Shown here: positions 19,001 to 26,892 of the stretch, in pieces | Layout of the letters: every line of letters starts with the position of its first letter | Position numbering within the stretch: the stretch's first letter is position 1 | Origin: Chryseobacterium culicis | GTDB taxonomy: Bacteria; Bacteroidota; Bacteroidia; Flavobacteriales; Weeksellaceae | Assembly (NCBI RefSeq): GCF_002979755.1 | Contig: NZ_PCPP01000001.1 | Location: 590,665-654,664 of the forward strand | Length of the DNA stretch: 64,000 nt | Reading direction: 5' to 3' | The notes under the pieces: model-generated | What the model was told of the DNA's origin: nothing | What the model saw: only the letters and a program-made list of their open reading frames with translations | Database searches by the model: none | Program-made: the position numbers and the translations under genes

Positions 19001-19633
19001 GATTACCATATCATTGAGTCAATTAAAAGTTATGAAGGACTGGAGAATCTCCCGATCATTATTTTTACTGAGCATCATTTATCTAAAGAAGAAGAGCTCA
19101 AAATAAAACAGTATGCCGATTCCATTGTCGTAAAAACAGCACATTCTTATCAGAGAGTGTTGGATGAAGTAGGGCTATTCTTACATCTGGTAGAAGAGAA
19201 AAATGGCTCTGCTGAAAATAACAGAGGCCGAATGCTGGGTTCTTTAACAGAAGTTCTGAGTGGTAAAAAAATATTGATTACTGATGATGATGTACGTAAT
19301 ATTTTTTCTTTAACCAAAGCCCTGGAAAAGTATAAAGTTGAAGTAATTGTGGCGATGGATGGGAAGCACGCTCTGGAACAAATAAACCAGAATCCAGATG
19401 TAGATGTGGTTTTGATGGATATGATGATGCCGGAAATGGACGGTTATGAAACCATTAAGGAATTAAGAAAAATGCAGGCATTTAAAAAGCTGCCTATTAT
19501 AGCCATTACTGCCAAATCTATGATTGGAGAACGTGAAAAATGTATTACAGCAGGAGCTTCAGACTATATCTCAAAACCAGTAGATATTGATCAGTTATTA
19601 TCACTCCTTCGTGTTTGGTTGTATGAAAGTTAA
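16031..19633 (+). CDS. CHASE3-HAMP-GAF hybrid histidine kinase with three receiver domains
   Basis: A 1200-residue membrane hybrid kinase. Order: TM1 (about 10-32), CHASE3 sensor (ETGNRGYQLTGREDFLEP), TM2 (about 178-202), HAMP, GAF (about 280-430), a Gln/Glu-rich coiled coil (435-530), HisKA with H535 (ANMSHELRTPLNS), HATPase, then three receivers with phosphoacceptors D861, D983 and D1130. The middle receiver has a weak acidic pocket (VEEN in place of the usual D-D), so it may be regulatory only. It lies between the REC-PAS kinase and a single-domain receiver, suggesting one phosphorelay. Confidence 0.93.
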   Translation: MPKKIIRNLQFGIGLSLLILIASSVASYWSIQNQMNHRESLSQSRRSVTAVKDVLVALLDAETGNRGYQLTGREDFLEPYKRGVREYSKALVLAESLGVKDKNQQERLAGLKIAVGQVMDNLKNLVESRRRGIVMTQQQIVTGKAYMDECRKIVRDFVQYEENQVEIKNKDLARSSETTVLFIVFSALAAVVVTAFFYFKMRADLIRRDELEKMLRDKDQEMTRRVSAIQKIANRVANGDYSEKAVDNAEDDLGDLVESLNHMTESLKISFDKINKSDWRQKGLALMNESLVGNKSVKEVSDKALYQLIKYGNCINGSLYLFDEGVLKLNKAFGLEANMKRTFDPGEGMVGQAFMNAKTQVYNNLHEDDFVVTFASSTIKIYGIVLIPVFADGHAIGVIELGSTSNFDEDRISYFEECSVNIGIALNSAKGREKEQQLLEETQAQSEELQVQHSELENLNTELEAQTQKLQASEEELKVQQEELMQANAELEERSRLLEEKNHLIAERNNEIQKKVEELALSTKYKSEFLANMSHELRTPLNSILLLSRLMAENPEENLNEDQVESAKVIQSSGTSLLTLIDEILDLAKIESGKMTLEYQEVVIEDIVKDLKNLFSPVFQEKMLPFNIQIDSNVQKVIESDRLRIDQVLRNLFSNALKFTTKGSIDLHIKKHFEKPEFIIFSVKDTGIGIPEDKQKIIFEAFQQADGSTKRKFGGTGLGLSISREIARLLGGELTLKSEVNKGSEFSFTIPVHPVTEIAHSETDQDLVEIIREDVEEIQNILDEGEVVPLNTLEIPDDVEDDRENIQEGDKIILIIEDDTNFAKALLKYAHLQDYKGIVVVRGDYALPAAQQYHPHAILLDVQLPVKDGWEVMDELKSDPYVKHIPVHMMSALHVKKESLMKGAVDFINKPVALDRMTDVFRKIEEALQKGPQKVLIVEENAKHANALSYFLSNFNISLSVEHTVEDSVKVLTSNLVDCVILDVGSAKGNDYHIIESIKSYEGLENLPIIIFTEHHLSKEEELKIKQYADSIVVKTAHSYQRVLDEVGLFLHLVEEKNGSAENNRGRMLGSLTEVLSGKKILITDDDVRNIFSLTKALEKYKVEVIVAMDGKHALEQINQNPDVDVVLMDMMMPEMDGYETIKELRKMQAFKKLPIIAITAKSMIGEREKCITAGASDYISKPVDIDQLLSLLRVWLYES

Positions 19634-19648
19634 ACAGATAAAATTCTG

Positions 19649-20014
19649 ATGAATAAGAAAATCTTAATCGTGGATGATGACCCACGCAACATATTTGCAT
19701 TGAAATTAACTCTTAAAGCGCGTGGATATACCGTTGAGTCCTGTACAATGGCTCAGGAGGCTTTAGAAACCCTGAAATCGGGTTCCCAGTCTTATATTGT
19801 TCTGATGGACATGATGATGCCGGGAATAGATGGCTATGAAGCAGTCAGGATGATAAGAAATACTTCAGAAATCAAACATATTCCTGTAATTGCAGTTACT
19901 GCACAGGCAATGCCTGAAGACCGTCAGAAATGTTTGGAAGCAGGAGCAGATGATTATGTTTCAAAACCGATTGATGTAGATCTTTTAATAATGGCAATAG
20001 AAAAAATTTCATAG
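19649..20014 (+). CDS. Single-domain response regulator (CheY-like)
   Basis: A 121-residue receiver domain without output domain. The acidic pocket is IVDDD at 7-11, the phosphoacceptor is D54 in VLMDMMMPG, and the conserved lysine is in YVSKP. It starts 15 bases after the hybrid kinase, and cheR follows its stop directly (no gap). It probably takes phosphate from the adjacent kinases and acts by protein contact. Confidence 0.93.
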   Translation: MNKKILIVDDDPRNIFALKLTLKARGYTVESCTMAQEALETLKSGSQSYIVLMDMMMPGIDGYEAVRMIRNTSEIKHIPVIAVTAQAMPEDRQKCLEAGADDYVSKPIDVDLLIMAIEKIS

Positions 20015-20845
20015 ATGCTGGAACCAAGTATCGTAAAAGATGAAGAAATAGAATATCTCATCAGAGATGTTTATGATCTGTATGGCTATGATTTTTCTGG
20101 CTACAGCAGAGCTTCTTTTAAAAGAAGAGTAAACCGTATATGCCTCCTGGACAGGTTTACAAGCTTTGCAGAGCTCAGATACACCATTATAAATGATGCT
20201 GAATATTTAAAACGTTTTGTAGAGGAAGTTACAGTGAATGTTACGGAAATGTTCAGAGATCCCTCTTTTTTTAAAACCTTACGGGAGAAAATATTACCTC
20301 AGTTGGGTACTTATCCGCTAATCAGAATCTGGATTGCAGGCTGCTCAACCGGGGAAGAGGCTTATTCTATAGCTATTCTGCTCAAAGAAGCTGGCCTTTA
20401 TAATAAGTCTTTGATTTATGGTACCGATCTTAATCCCGCAGTTCTTGAAACAGCAAGAGCCGGTATTTTTCCTTTACAGCAAATGAAACTTTATTCAGAA
20501 AACTATATGCTTTCCGGTGGTGTAAAAGATTTTTCTGATTATTATACAGCTAATTACGATAGCGTAAGGTTTGATAAAAGCCTGCAGGAAAAATTAATTT
20601 TATCAACTCACAATCTTGTATCAGACAGTTCTTTTAATAGCTTTCAACTGATAGTATGTAGAAATGTCCTGATTTATTTTGATAGAGATCTTCAGGAAAG
20701 AGTATTTAGGCTTTTTGATAATAGCCTGGAGAATTTGGGTTTTCTTGCGCTGGGAGCAAAAGAGACTCTTCGGTTTTCTACTATTGACAAAAATTATCAT
20801 CAGATGGAAGATCAGAAGATCTGGAAGAAAATTGACCACCATTAA
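20015..20845 (+). CDS. CheR-type SAM-dependent methyltransferase
   Basis: A 276-residue CheR homologue with the N-terminal helical domain (DEEIEYLIRDVYDLYGYDFSG) and the SAM-binding Rossmann part with WIAGCSTGEEAYS. The motifs NVTEMFRDP and QLIVCRNVLIYFD are characteristic. In chemotaxis, CheR methylates glutamates of chemoreceptors, but no receptor is encoded in this window. It abuts the receiver gene upstream and is followed by cheB after nine bases. The real substrate is unknown. Confidence 0.93.
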   Translation: MLEPSIVKDEEIEYLIRDVYDLYGYDFSGYSRASFKRRVNRICLLDRFTSFAELRYTIINDAEYLKRFVEEVTVNVTEMFRDPSFFKTLREKILPQLGTYPLIRIWIAGCSTGEEAYSIAILLKEAGLYNKSLIYGTDLNPAVLETARAGIFPLQQMKLYSENYMLSGGVKDFSDYYTANYDSVRFDKSLQEKLILSTHNLVSDSSFNSFQLIVCRNVLIYFDRDLQERVFRLFDNSLENLGFLALGAKETLRFSTIDKNYHQMEDQKIWKKIDHH

Positions 20846-20854
20846 TTTACTGCG

Positions 20855-21424
20855 ATGAACTCACAAACTAATATGAAATTAATTGTTATCGGAGGATCTG
20901 CGGGAAGTCTGCAGGTTATTATTGAAATGATTAAAAATCTGGATAATAAAATTCATATTCCCATAATATTGGTGATTCATCGTAAGGCACAATCTGGAGA
21001 TATTCTTAGAACCTTACTGCAGCAGTTTACCAGAATAGCTGTTGTGGAGGTTGAAGATAAAACAGAACTGGAAGAGAATAAAGTATATATTGTTCCTGCC
21101 GATTATCATTTATTGTTTGAGAATAATAAAAATATGTCATTGGATAGCTCAGAGAAAATGAATTATTCCCGTCCTTCTATAGATGTGACATTCAGATCTG
21201 CAGCTGAGATCTATGGCGAAAATGTGATTGGTATCCTTTTATCAGGGGCTAACGCTGATGGAGTTGAGGGACTAAGCTATATTAAAAAGTATAACGGAAA
21301 AGTCTGGATTCAGGATCCGGAAACAGCAGAAGTAGACTATATGCCCAGACATGCTATAGAAGAAATTGATTATGATTTAATTATCACGCCTGATACTTTA
21401 GCGAGCTATATAAAACAGTTATAA
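20855..21424 (+). CDS. CheB-type methylesterase domain protein without receiver
   Basis: A 189-residue protein consisting of the CheB catalytic domain alone. The probable triad is S15 in VIGGSAGS, H42 in VIHRK and D135 in SGANADG, and the family motif SRPSIDVTFRSAA is present. Canonical CheB carries an N-terminal receiver that gates the esterase; its absence here means any control must come from separate receivers such as those on either side. It would remove methyl groups from glutamates, or deamidate glutamines, of an unidentified target. Confidence 0.93.
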   Translation: MNSQTNMKLIVIGGSAGSLQVIIEMIKNLDNKIHIPIILVIHRKAQSGDILRTLLQQFTRIAVVEVEDKTELEENKVYIVPADYHLLFENNKNMSLDSSEKMNYSRPSIDVTFRSAAEIYGENVIGILLSGANADGVEGLSYIKKYNGKVWIQDPETAEVDYMPRHAIEEIDYDLIITPDTLASYIKQL

Positions 21425-21442
21425 TGTAAGAATATAAATAAT

Positions 21443-21814
21443 ATGAGTAAAAAGAAAATTTTAATTTTTGATGATGATACAGCTATTTTAGAAGTAATCA
21501 CCATCATATTTGAAGAAAACGGGTATGAAGTCAGAATCTCAGAAACATCACACGATATTCTTGAGAAAGTGGCAGACTATCAGCCGGATGTTATTTTGAT
21601 GGATAACTGGATTCCAAAAATAGGAGGTGTAGAAGCTACAAAACTTCTTAAAAGTACGGAAGAATTTAAACACATTCCGGTAATTTATGTTACAGCGAAT
21701 AATGATATTGTGGCTTTAGCATCAGAAGCGAGTGCCGATGATTATGTTTCAAAACCATTCAACCTGGATGATCTTGAAGCAATGGTAGCAAAACATATAC
21801 AAGAACCTGCATAA
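21443..21814 (+). CDS. Single-domain response regulator
   Basis: A 123-residue receiver domain with DDD pocket at 9-11, phosphoacceptor D54 in ILMDNWIPK, and lysine in YVSKP. It has no output domain. It is the last gene of the kinase-CheR-CheB run and is followed by a hairpin terminator. It is similar in layout to the receiver at 19649 but distinct in sequence, so the two may serve different partners. Confidence 0.92.
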   Translation: MSKKKILIFDDDTAILEVITIIFEENGYEVRISETSHDILEKVADYQPDVILMDNWIPKIGGVEATKLLKSTEEFKHIPVIYVTANNDIVALASEASADDYVSKPFNLDDLEAMVAKHIQEPA

Positions 21815-21840
21815 CAGATACTCAATAGTTCATCAATAAA

Positions 21841-21868
21841 ATCTCTCAAAACGTTGAGAGATTTTTTA
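21841..21868. terminator. Terminator after the CheR/CheB signalling run
   Basis: ATCTCTCAA (21841-21849) pairs with TTGAGAGAT (21854-21862) around AACG, and a T run follows on the plus strand. It abuts the stop codon of the small minus-strand ORF at 21866, so it could serve both directions. Confidence 0.8.
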
Positions 21869-22153
21869 TTTTTTTTCCAGTACTGTAATAATCTGTCTTT
21901 TCGTTAACGAACAGGTGTTGATTTGCTGAATTAAAGAAGATAATAAAAGATACAAAGATGGATTTTCTATGGTGCTGTCCGAAAATGTTTTGACAAGAAT
22001 TAATTTTTTTGAAACAATATTTTGAACAACTACATATTCAGTGCTGGCATTGATATCAATATTCAATTCCTTTTTAATAATTAAATTGAAATATTTATCA
22101 ATTATTTTTTTATCACTTTTTAAATGTAATGGTTGGCTTTCTATTCGGTCCAT
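21866..22153 (-). CDS. Hypothetical 95-residue protein
   Basis: A lysine- and isoleucine-rich 95-residue ORF on the opposite strand between the signalling run and the second MarR-like gene. It has no signal peptide, membrane segment or recognised motif. Its stop coincides with the shared hairpin at 21841, which is compatible with a real gene. No TAnnTTTG promoter was found upstream on the minus strand. It may be genuine but could also be chance. Confidence 0.45.
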   Translation of the reverse strand: MDRIESQPLHLKSDKKIIDKYFNLIIKKELNIDINASTEYVVVQNIVSKKLILVKTFSDSTIENPSLYLLLSSLIQQINTCSLTKRQIITVLEKK

Positions 22154-22301
22154 AACAATTATTATAATTATTTATTCTCAACAAGTTTTATGCCGTACAA
22201 AAGATTTTAAGAATTCAGAATAAGGAAATTATCACTCTAAATTCTTTGCAAAATTGTTCTTATTTTATATAATCAGGGAACAATTATAATCTAAAATTAG
22301 G

Positions 22302-22309
22302 TATATTTG
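22302..22309 (+). promoter_or_regulatory. -7 promoter element for the second MarR-like gene
   Basis: TATATTTG matches TAnnTTTG and is preceded by TCTAAAATTAG, the same string found before the -7 box of the paralogue at 7875. The predicted transcription start is only about 6-12 bases from the start codon, giving a very short leader. Confidence 0.6.
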
Positions 22310-22327
22310 TAAACTATTTTAATGAAA

Positions 22328-23008
22328 ATGGATTATAAACTTATTAAAGATTCTATTGACTTGTTGCAGGAATTTGAAACAGAAATTCGTACCTCTCCCG
22401 GTTTATATCCGGAAACTATTCAGGGGTTTAAGGATTGGATTTCTAACAAAGAGAATGTTCATCGGGAAGAACATTTCGAAGAACCTTATTGGGAAGGTAA
22501 AGAGAACGGAAGAACTGCGGAAAGTGCCATAAGTACCTTGCTTGTTCATCTTAATCGATATGCGAAAACCTACTCGAAATCAGCCATCTCAGATTCTGAA
22601 TTTTCTACGCAGGAAGACTTTATTTATCTGATAAATCTTAAGGCTTTTGGAGAGATGACAAAAATGGCTCTTATCAAAAGAAATATCCATGATAAGCCGG
22701 TTGGTATGCTTATTATAGCCAGGCTTTTGCGGCAGGGACTTGTAGAACAGACAGATTCTGAGCTAGACAAGCGCAGTAAGTTGATCCGTATTACCGGAAG
22801 GGGATTACAGATTTTGGAAAATCAAATGGAAAAAATTCGGCAAGCTACCAATATCGTTGCAGGAAATCTCAATTATTATGAGAAGATGGATCTTATACGT
22901 ATTCTTAATAAACTAGATCGTTTTCATTATCCTATTTTTTCAAGAAATATTAATTCTGACCAGCTTATCGATACGGTAAATGATGAGTATGTATTTATGG
23001 ATTCTTAG
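22328..23008 (+). CDS. MarR-like winged-helix regulator (paralogue of 7900)
   Basis: A 226-residue protein, clearly paralogous to the one at 7900. Both share the N-terminal region (LIKDSIDLLQEF, GFKDWI), the segment AKTYSKSAISDSEFSTQEDFI and the winged helix with DKRSKLIRITGRGLQ. The start at 22328 aligns with the paralogue; an in-frame ATG two codons earlier (22322) is also possible. It is followed by a CHASE3 hybrid kinase on the same strand after about 200 bases. Target genes are unknown. Confidence 0.85.
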   Translation: MDYKLIKDSIDLLQEFETEIRTSPGLYPETIQGFKDWISNKENVHREEHFEEPYWEGKENGRTAESAISTLLVHLNRYAKTYSKSAISDSEFSTQEDFIYLINLKAFGEMTKMALIKRNIHDKPVGMLIIARLLRQGLVEQTDSELDKRSKLIRITGRGLQILENQMEKIRQATNIVAGNLNYYEKMDLIRILNKLDRFHYPIFSRNINSDQLIDTVNDEYVFMDS

Positions 23009-23212
23009 TATTTAAAATGAAAAGTAATACATTCATGAACAATTTTTATACTAATGGTATACAGGCAAAATAAAACTTTATAAAGGCATCTCTTATCTTT
23101 AAACGACTTAAATTTTACTCATTTTTCAATATCTGCTGACAAATTTTTAAATTAATTTGTCAATATTATAAAATGACCTATTTTTAGTATTTTATTGCAA
23201 AAATACTATTCA

Positions 23213-26176
23213 ATGCCGAAAAAAATTATAAGAAATCTTCAAATAGGAGTAGTGATTTCTTTGATACTTCTGATTGCTAGTTCCATAGCATCTTATATAA
23301 GCATACATAAGCAGATGGAGAATAGAGAAGACTTCTTAAAAAGTAAGGAATCTATAAGCTTAACAAAAGATATTTTAAACATTCTTTTAGATGCTGAAAC
23401 GGGAAATCGGGGATATCAGCTTACCGGACGGGAAGATTTTCTTGAACCTTTCACTAAAAGCAGGGATGAATATCCGTTGCTTGTTTCTAATAAAGATAGA
23501 CTTAATCTTAGAGATAAAGATCAGATTAATGTCCTCAATGAACTGCTGCGTACTTCAGAAATGGTGATGAAGGAATATGTAGTGCTTATTGAGAATCGAA
23601 AAAAGGGAATAGTAATGAGTCCGGAAGATCTTGTACAAAACAAGGAGGCTATGGACAGATGCCGTATGCTCGTTCAGAAATTTGTAAAAAATGAGGAAGT
23701 CCAACTTGCCATAAAAAATGAAGATCTGAAGAATTCTTCCAACAGGACCGTTTTGTTCATCGTCTTTTCTGCCATGGCCGCTATTGGGGTAACTATTTTT
23801 GTTTATATACAACTAAAATCTGACCTTATCCGTCGCGGTAAGTTAGAAAAAGATCTGTTTTATACGAAGGAAATGCTTGAGGAAACAAGCTCGGTTGCCC
23901 AGGTGGGAGGATGGGAAGCCAATATGACGACAGGAAAGCTCTTCTGGTCTCAAAGTACAAGAGAAATTCACAAACTAAAAGATGATCTCCAGCCTACTTT
24001 TGAAAGTGCCCTTGAATTTTACAAAGGAAAAAGTAGGGAGAGAATAAAATATCTTTTTAATAAGGCAATACAACAAGGAATTCCTTTTGATGAGGAACTT
24101 CAGCTTCTGCGTAATGATGGTGTTACGATTTGGGTAAGAGTAAAAGGTATTCCCGAATTTGAAGGTGATACCTGTAAAAGGGTTTTCGGAATCATTCAGG
24201 ATATTGATGCCTTCAAAAAGATGTTTCTGGAGGCTACCCGGAAGGAGGCTATAATGCAGTCTTTTGCCACTGATGTGCCTGTTCCTTTGGCGATGTTTGA
24301 TAAAGACCTTAACTATGTTGCTGTAAGCAGCAGATGGAGAGAGGAATTTAGTATGAATAAGGTAGATCTTATCGGTGATAACCTTTTCGAGATATCACCT
24401 AATATTCCCAAAGAACGAAAAGATATCTATGACAATGCGCTTTTGGGAAAAACGTACATCAACAGTGACTTTATGCTAAAGGTGGAAGGAAAAGAAGAAA
24501 TTCAGCATTACGATCTTAAAGTCGGTCCCTGGTATCTCACAAAAGATGAAGTAGGGGGTGTAATTATTTCCATCCAGAATATTACCAATGCTGTGCAGAT
24601 AAATGAAGAACTGAAAAATGCCAAGGAAGCGGCAGATACAGCCAGCAAAGCAAAATCTGAATTTCTGGCTAATATGAGTCATGAGATCAGAACTCCTTTA
24701 AACGGAGTTATTGGTTTTTCAGACCTTCTCCTCACCACACCACTGAATGAAACACAGAAGCAATATCTGAATTACATCAATGAATCAGGGGAAAACCTGC
24801 TTAGCATCATCAATGATATATTGGATTTTTCAAAAATAGAATCCGGAAAATTGGAGCTTTTAATTGAAAAATGTGATGTTTATGATATGTTGAGCCAGGT
24901 AATCAATGTTATTATTTATCAATCCCAGAAAAAAAACATTGAACTTCTTCTCAATATTGAGCCTGGTCTTCCAAAAATACTTTTTATGGATGAAGCAAGA
25001 TTAAAACAGATCTTGATTAATCTTCTTGGGAATGCTGTGAAATTCACAGAAAAGGGAGAGATAGAGCTAAAAGTAGAGAAATTACGTATGGATGATAGGA
25101 CTATTGCTTTGCGTTTCTCGGTTAGAGATACGGGGATCGGTATCCCTGTTGAGAAACAAAAGTATATTTTTGATGCCTTTACTCAGGAAAACAGTTCAAT
25201 CAGTAAACAATACGGTGGTACAGGTCTGGGCCTTACGATCTCGAACAATATCCTGGGATATATGGGAAGCCATTTGTCGCTGAGCAGCACAAAGGAAATA
25301 GGTTCTGTGTTTTTCTTTGACATTGAGATTCCTTACGAGATCCCTAAATTGAGGATGGAGGAGGAAATTAGTATTAAAACGGCCTTAGTGGTTGATGATA
25401 ATGAAACCAACAGGATCATTCTTGAGCATATGCTTACCTATAAAAATATAAAGTCTACCTTGGCTTCTAATGGAATGGAAGCCTTAGAGATCCTGTTGAA
25501 AGGTGAGCGGTTCGATGTGATTCTGATGGATTATCATATGCCTCTTATGTCCGGATTGGAAACAATAGATAAAATAACAGGGATGTTCAATGAGCGAAAA
25601 GAGACTTCCCCGTTTATAGTACTTTCTTCTTCTTCTGAAGAACTGGGCATACTTACCTCAGTTAGAAAAATAGAAAATGCACATTTACTGTTGAAGCCTA
25701 TCAAATCACATGAACTCTACAAAACCTTAAGAAAAGTAGATCAAACTTATGCAGTAGAAATGAGTAAGGATCAGTCTGAAAAAGTTTCGCATTTATTTGC
25801 CCCGGAATTAGAAGTGCTTTTGGTTGATGATAACGTAGTGAATATGGTCCTGAATAATAGAATGATGAAGTCTCTTGCTCCCAATATACATTTAACGGAA
25901 GCGGTCAATGGGCTGCAGGCTTTGGAGGAATGCAAGAAGAAGCAGTTTTCCATTATCATGATGGATGTGCAGATGCCGATAATGAGTGGTATTGATGCAA
26001 CCCGAAATATTAGATTGCTGCCGGGATATGAAGATATCCCTATCATAGGCGTTACAGCAGGAAATGTCCTGGGTGAAAAAGAAAAGTGCCTTGAAGCCGG
26101 AATGAATGATTTCCTTCCCAAACCTTTAAGAAAGACAGACCTTGTTGAAGTACTCAAAAAATATATTAGTATTTAA
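23213..26176 (+). CDS. CHASE3-PAS hybrid histidine kinase with two receiver domains
   Basis: A 987-residue membrane hybrid kinase: TM1, CHASE3 with the same ETGNRGYQLTGREDFLEP motif as the kinase at 16031, TM2, two PAS/PAC domains (about 220-470), and HisKA with H490 (ANMSHEIRTPLNGVIGFSD). A HATPase and two receivers (D773, D918) complete it. The start at 23213 (MPKKIIRNLQ) is preferred over an upstream ATG at 23195 because it reproduces the identical N-terminus of the paralogue. It lacks the HAMP and GAF domains of that protein. The sensed signal is unknown. Confidence 0.93.
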   Translation: MPKKIIRNLQIGVVISLILLIASSIASYISIHKQMENREDFLKSKESISLTKDILNILLDAETGNRGYQLTGREDFLEPFTKSRDEYPLLVSNKDRLNLRDKDQINVLNELLRTSEMVMKEYVVLIENRKKGIVMSPEDLVQNKEAMDRCRMLVQKFVKNEEVQLAIKNEDLKNSSNRTVLFIVFSAMAAIGVTIFVYIQLKSDLIRRGKLEKDLFYTKEMLEETSSVAQVGGWEANMTTGKLFWSQSTREIHKLKDDLQPTFESALEFYKGKSRERIKYLFNKAIQQGIPFDEELQLLRNDGVTIWVRVKGIPEFEGDTCKRVFGIIQDIDAFKKMFLEATRKEAIMQSFATDVPVPLAMFDKDLNYVAVSSRWREEFSMNKVDLIGDNLFEISPNIPKERKDIYDNALLGKTYINSDFMLKVEGKEEIQHYDLKVGPWYLTKDEVGGVIISIQNITNAVQINEELKNAKEAADTASKAKSEFLANMSHEIRTPLNGVIGFSDLLLTTPLNETQKQYLNYINESGENLLSIINDILDFSKIESGKLELLIEKCDVYDMLSQVINVIIYQSQKKNIELLLNIEPGLPKILFMDEARLKQILINLLGNAVKFTEKGEIELKVEKLRMDDRTIALRFSVRDTGIGIPVEKQKYIFDAFTQENSSISKQYGGTGLGLTISNNILGYMGSHLSLSSTKEIGSVFFFDIEIPYEIPKLRMEEEISIKTALVVDDNETNRIILEHMLTYKNIKSTLASNGMEALEILLKGERFDVILMDYHMPLMSGLETIDKITGMFNERKETSPFIVLSSSSEELGILTSVRKIENAHLLLKPIKSHELYKTLRKVDQTYAVEMSKDQSEKVSHLFAPELEVLLVDDNVVNMVLNNRMMKSLAPNIHLTEAVNGLQALEECKKKQFSIIMMDVQMPIMSGIDATRNIRLLPGYEDIPIIGVTAGNVLGEKEKCLEAGMNDFLPKPLRKTDLVEVLKKYISI

Positions 26177-26220
26177 GACTTATGAAAAAAATAGAGCTCG
26201 ATTTCTTCTGTTAATAATAG

Positions 26221-26367
26221 GCACAATATATTTTAAATGTATCAGATATAACCTTTATCTATATCGATATTACCCAAGTGGCCCAAAAGCTTCATCCAGA
26301 AATGAAAATCAAAGTGTTTGGTAATGGACCTAGGTTTGTTTATACAATTGTTGCAACAGAACTTTGA
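26221..26367 (+). pseudogene. Possible remnant of a protein-coding gene
   Basis: The frame from 26221 to the TGA at 26365-26367 reads like ordinary protein (for example DITQVAQKLHPEMKIKVFG and PRFVYTIVATEL) but has no early start codon. A short MKKIELDFFC stretch in the same frame begins at 26182 and is cut by consecutive stops (TAA TAA TAG). This would fit a decayed gene, though chance is not excluded. The rest of the spacer 26177-26629 shows no other gene. Confidence 0.3.
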
Positions 26368-26563
26368 TGTATCTAAATCCATATAAAGTTTATGAAAGTC
26401 GAACTAGAGATTCTTTGAGCCAAGGCGTAAAAAGCTTTTTTTGTTTTGATAATCAGATATTTAATAAAATTTATCGTGATTTCTTTTAATCTGAAAATTG
26501 CCGCAATTTTGCCACAAACTTTACGAGTTTATTGAAAAATCTCAGTTTTTACTTGAAAAATAA

Positions 26564-26595
26564 AAAACCTGCAAAAATTAATTTTTGCAGGTTTT
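26564..26595. terminator. Terminator downstream of tRNA-Ala
   Basis: A perfect 15-base stem: 26564-26578 (AAAACCTGCAAAAAT) with 26581-26595 (ATTTTTGCAGGTTTT), with a loop of only two bases. It lies 34 bases beyond the 3' end of the minus-strand tRNA gene, and the A-rich side gives a U tract in that transcript. Confidence 0.75.
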
Positions 26596-26629
26596 GTGGG
26601 CTTTTAGCGGTACTTGAAGACGTACCCAG

Positions 26630-26703
26630 TGGAGAATACGGGATTCGAACCCGTGACCTTTTGACTGCCAGTCAAACGCGCTAGCCAACTGCGCCAATCC
26701 CCC
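26630..26703 (-). tRNA. tRNA-Ala (anticodon GGC)
   Basis: A complete cloverleaf on the minus strand: acceptor GGGGGAT/ATTCTCC with the alanine identity pair G3:U70, D stem GCGC/GCGC, anticodon stem TTTGA/TCAAA with loop CTGGCAG (anticodon GGC), T stem ACGGG/CCCGT with TTCGAAT, and discriminator A. CCA is not encoded. It reads GCC/GCU alanine codons. Confidence 0.96.
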
Positions 26704-26724
26704 GTCTTTTATTTTAAAGCGGTA

Positions 26725-26755
26725 CAAAAGTAAGTATTTAAATGATATTTGCAAA
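26725..26755 (-). promoter_or_regulatory. Bacteroidota promoter of tRNA-Ala
   Basis: On the minus strand, TTTG (26752-26755) is followed after 19 bases by TACTTTTG (26725-26732), an ideal -33/-7 pair. The predicted transcription start is around 26718, about 15 bases before the mature tRNA. Confidence 0.75.
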
Positions 26756-26892
26756 TATTTTGTTGATTTTATTAGGTGAAAATTAAAAGATAATAAGAAC
26801 GGTTATTGGTTTACTAATAGATTTTAAAATGTAAATCTGTTCTTAAGCAAAAGAATTCCAACAGAATACCCTAGATTTGAAAAAAATAAAAC

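Noticed and set aside
23195..23212. Upstream ATG for the second CHASE3 hybrid kinase
   Set aside because: The paralogue at 16031 begins exactly at the MPKKIIRNLQ corresponding to 23213.
26142..26324. A 60-codon plus-strand ORF overlapping the end of the hybrid kinase
   Set aside because: It starts inside the kinase gene in another frame and has no protein character; the neighbouring frame (26221-26367) is more protein-like.
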